This document shows positions 6,799 through 7,415 of a stretch of 7,415 nt of DNA, one piece after another. The position numbers and the translations under genes are program-made. The notes under the pieces are model-generated. The model ran no database searches. It had not been told where the DNA came from and was given only the letters and a program-made list of their open reading frames with translations. The number at the start of each line of letters is the position of its first letter. Position 1 is the first letter of the stretch. This stretch comes from Helicobacteraceae bacterium (GTDB taxonomy: Bacteria; Campylobacterota; Campylobacteria; Campylobacterales; SZUA-545), in contig QKHD01000013.1 of NCBI GenBank assembly GCA_003250175.1, forward strand, positions 1 through 7,415, read 5' to 3'.

Positions 6799-6804
6799 AT
6801 TATA
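6799..6804 (-). promoter_or_regulatory. perfect -10 box TATAAT facing the hydrolase-like gene and hemH
   Basis: On the minus strand TATAAT is an exact sigma-70 -10 hexamer. It is followed by CCCC-containing sequence and an expected start near 6792. That would give a leader of about 130 bases before the ATG at 6659, containing the two hairpins noted at 6775-6793 and 6721-6742. No good -35 is seen, and the base pair of the -10 is not preceded by TG. It is the strongest promoter candidate in the spacer. Confidence 0.45.
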
Positions 6805-6832
6805 CTCCGGACTGGGGCAAAATGATCCAGGG

Positions 6833-6857
6833 TAATTGATTAAAAAATAATCAATTA
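6833..6857. repeat. 25-base AT-rich inverted repeat spanning the HD-GYP stop codon
   Basis: TAATTGATTA (6833-6842) and TAATCAATTA (6848-6857) are perfect 10-bp inverted arms around AAAAA. On the minus strand the first arm begins with the TAA stop of the HD-GYP gene. The stem is almost all A-T, unlike a classical terminator stem, yet ten perfect pairs are unlikely by chance. It may mark the transcript's 3' end, or be a binding site upstream of the TATAAT box. Confidence 0.6.
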
Positions 6858-7415
6858 GAGATATTTATTGCGAATGGCCGTAAATTCGTCGAGGTGCTCG
6901 AAAAATAGGTCCACCAGCTCCGGATCAAACTGGGCTCCCCGCTCTTTTTTGAAGTGATCCAGAATCTCCTCCAGCGGCCACGCTTTTTTATAGACCCGGT
7001 CCGTTCCCAGGGCATCGAAAACATCGGCAATGGCGGTAATGCGGCCATAGATATGAATGTCGCTGCCCGCCTTGCCGTTGGGGTAGCCCTGGCCGTCCCA
7101 GCGCTCGTGGTGGTCCAGGGCGATGATGGCGGCGGTTTTCAGGATGGGCCGGTCGGAGTTTTTGAGCATCTCGTAGCCGATGAGGGTGTGGCGCTTCATC
7201 TGGTTAAACTCCGCCTCATCCAGCCGCCCCGGCTTGTTGAGGATCTGATCGGGGATCGCCACCTTGCCGATATCGTGCATGGGGGAGGCGAGCTTGATGA
7301 GGTCGACCTCCTCCTTGGCAAAGCCCAGCTTTCTGGCCAGAATACGGGAGTACTCCGCCACACGCTTGACGTGGTCCCCCGTCTCCTGGGAACGGCTTTC
7401 GGCAATGTTGCCCAG
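6855..7415 (-). CDS. HD-GYP domain protein, probable cyclic-di-GMP phosphodiesterase, N-terminus beyond window
   Basis: HD-GYP domains hydrolyse the second messenger c-di-GMP, which controls motility, biofilm and surface behaviour. The frame is open from the window edge, giving 186 residues. The GTG at 7361 is only an internal valine codon; the codons before it encode the typical ETGDHVKRVAEYS entry to the domain. Visible active-site motifs, numbered from the edge, are His15, HDIGK (47-51), HTLIGYEML (76-84), HHERWDGQGYP (102-112) and the Asp of IADVFDAL (131). All metal-binding positions expected of a working enzyme are present, so this is probably active rather than degenerate. The regulatory half (receiver, PAS or other sensor) would lie beyond 7415 and cannot be read here. 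The TAA stop is embedded in a 25-base inverted repeat. The gene is co-directional with the hydrolase-like gene across a 195-base spacer with its own promoter candidate, so it is probably a separate unit. Confidence 0.94.
   Translation of the reverse strand: MGNIAESRSQETGDHVKRVAEYSRILARKLGFAKEEVDLIKLASPMHDIGKVAIPDQILNKPGRLDEAEFNQMKRHTLIGYEMLKNSDRPILKTAAIIALDHHERWDGQGYPNGKAGSDIHIYGRITAIADVFDALGTDRVYKKAWPLEEILDHFKKERGAQFDPELVDLFFEHLDEFTAIRNKYL

Noticed and set aside
6660..6854. Spacer as a structured RNA gene such as SRP RNA, 6S RNA or a tRNA
   Set aside because: I could not find the conserved SRP tetraloop region, a tRNA cloverleaf with TTCGA arm, or other family hallmarks on either strand.
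7359..7361. GTG at 7361 as the start of the HD-GYP gene
   Set aside because: Upstream codons to the window edge continue the conserved ETGDHVKRV entry of the domain, so this is an internal valine.
1..7415. A defence system, mobile element or secondary-metabolite cluster
   Set aside because: All six gene positions are accounted for by housekeeping or regulatory families and one scaffold-like unknown. There are no transposases, integrases, direct-repeat arrays or toxin-antitoxin pairs.

Overview
The window is an ordinary-looking, gene-dense stretch of a bacterial chromosome, GC-rich by eye, with C-ending codons prevailing. The ferrochelatase has an IDNSETDFEL-type ending and is translationally coupled to a secreted TIM-barrel glycoside-hydrolase-like protein. 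Together these point, with moderate confidence, to a Campylobacterota (Epsilonproteobacteria) relative of the Sulfurimonas/Sulfuricurvum/Hydrogenimonas kind. This rests on recalled family resemblance, not on a search. I see no rRNA, tRNA, CRISPR array, insertion sequence, prophage or attachment site.

Layout. (1) 2-2389, plus strand: DNA topoisomerase III (type IA), missing only its first residues at the window edge and ending in two zinc-finger/C-terminal-repeat modules. (2) 2450-4579, plus strand: a 709-residue cytoplasmic protein made of a seven-bladed WD40-like beta-propeller and an alpha-helical array with an internal repeat of about 85 residues. A Shine-Dalgarno, possibly folded into a small hairpin, sits in the 60-base gap before it. 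(3) 4576-5520, minus strand: ferrochelatase HemH, convergent with the propeller gene and overlapping it by 4 bases through interlocked stop codons. (4) 5517-6659, minus strand: an exported glycoside-hydrolase-like (DUF4015-type) protein, overlapping hemH by an ATGA junction. (5) 6660-6854: a 195-base non-coding spacer with a minus-strand TATAAT box, several inverted repeats and no convincing gene. (6) 6855-7415, minus strand: the C-terminal part of an HD-GYP cyclic-di-GMP phosphodiesterase running off the window.

How they work together. The glycoside-hydrolase-like gene and hemH very likely form one transcription unit. The topoisomerase and the propeller/solenoid protein are co-directional and may be co-transcribed. 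No pathway joins the topoisomerase, haem synthesis and c-di-GMP genes, so I read this as housekeeping chromosome rather than a specialised island.

Most notable observations: a roughly tenfold excess of the palindrome TCCGGA (22 copies by hand count), used in two different codon phases and therefore hard to explain by amino-acid or simple codon preference; the propeller-plus-solenoid architecture of the 709-residue protein; the missing Shine-Dalgarno of the hydrolase-like gene; and a set of inverted repeats at gene ends.
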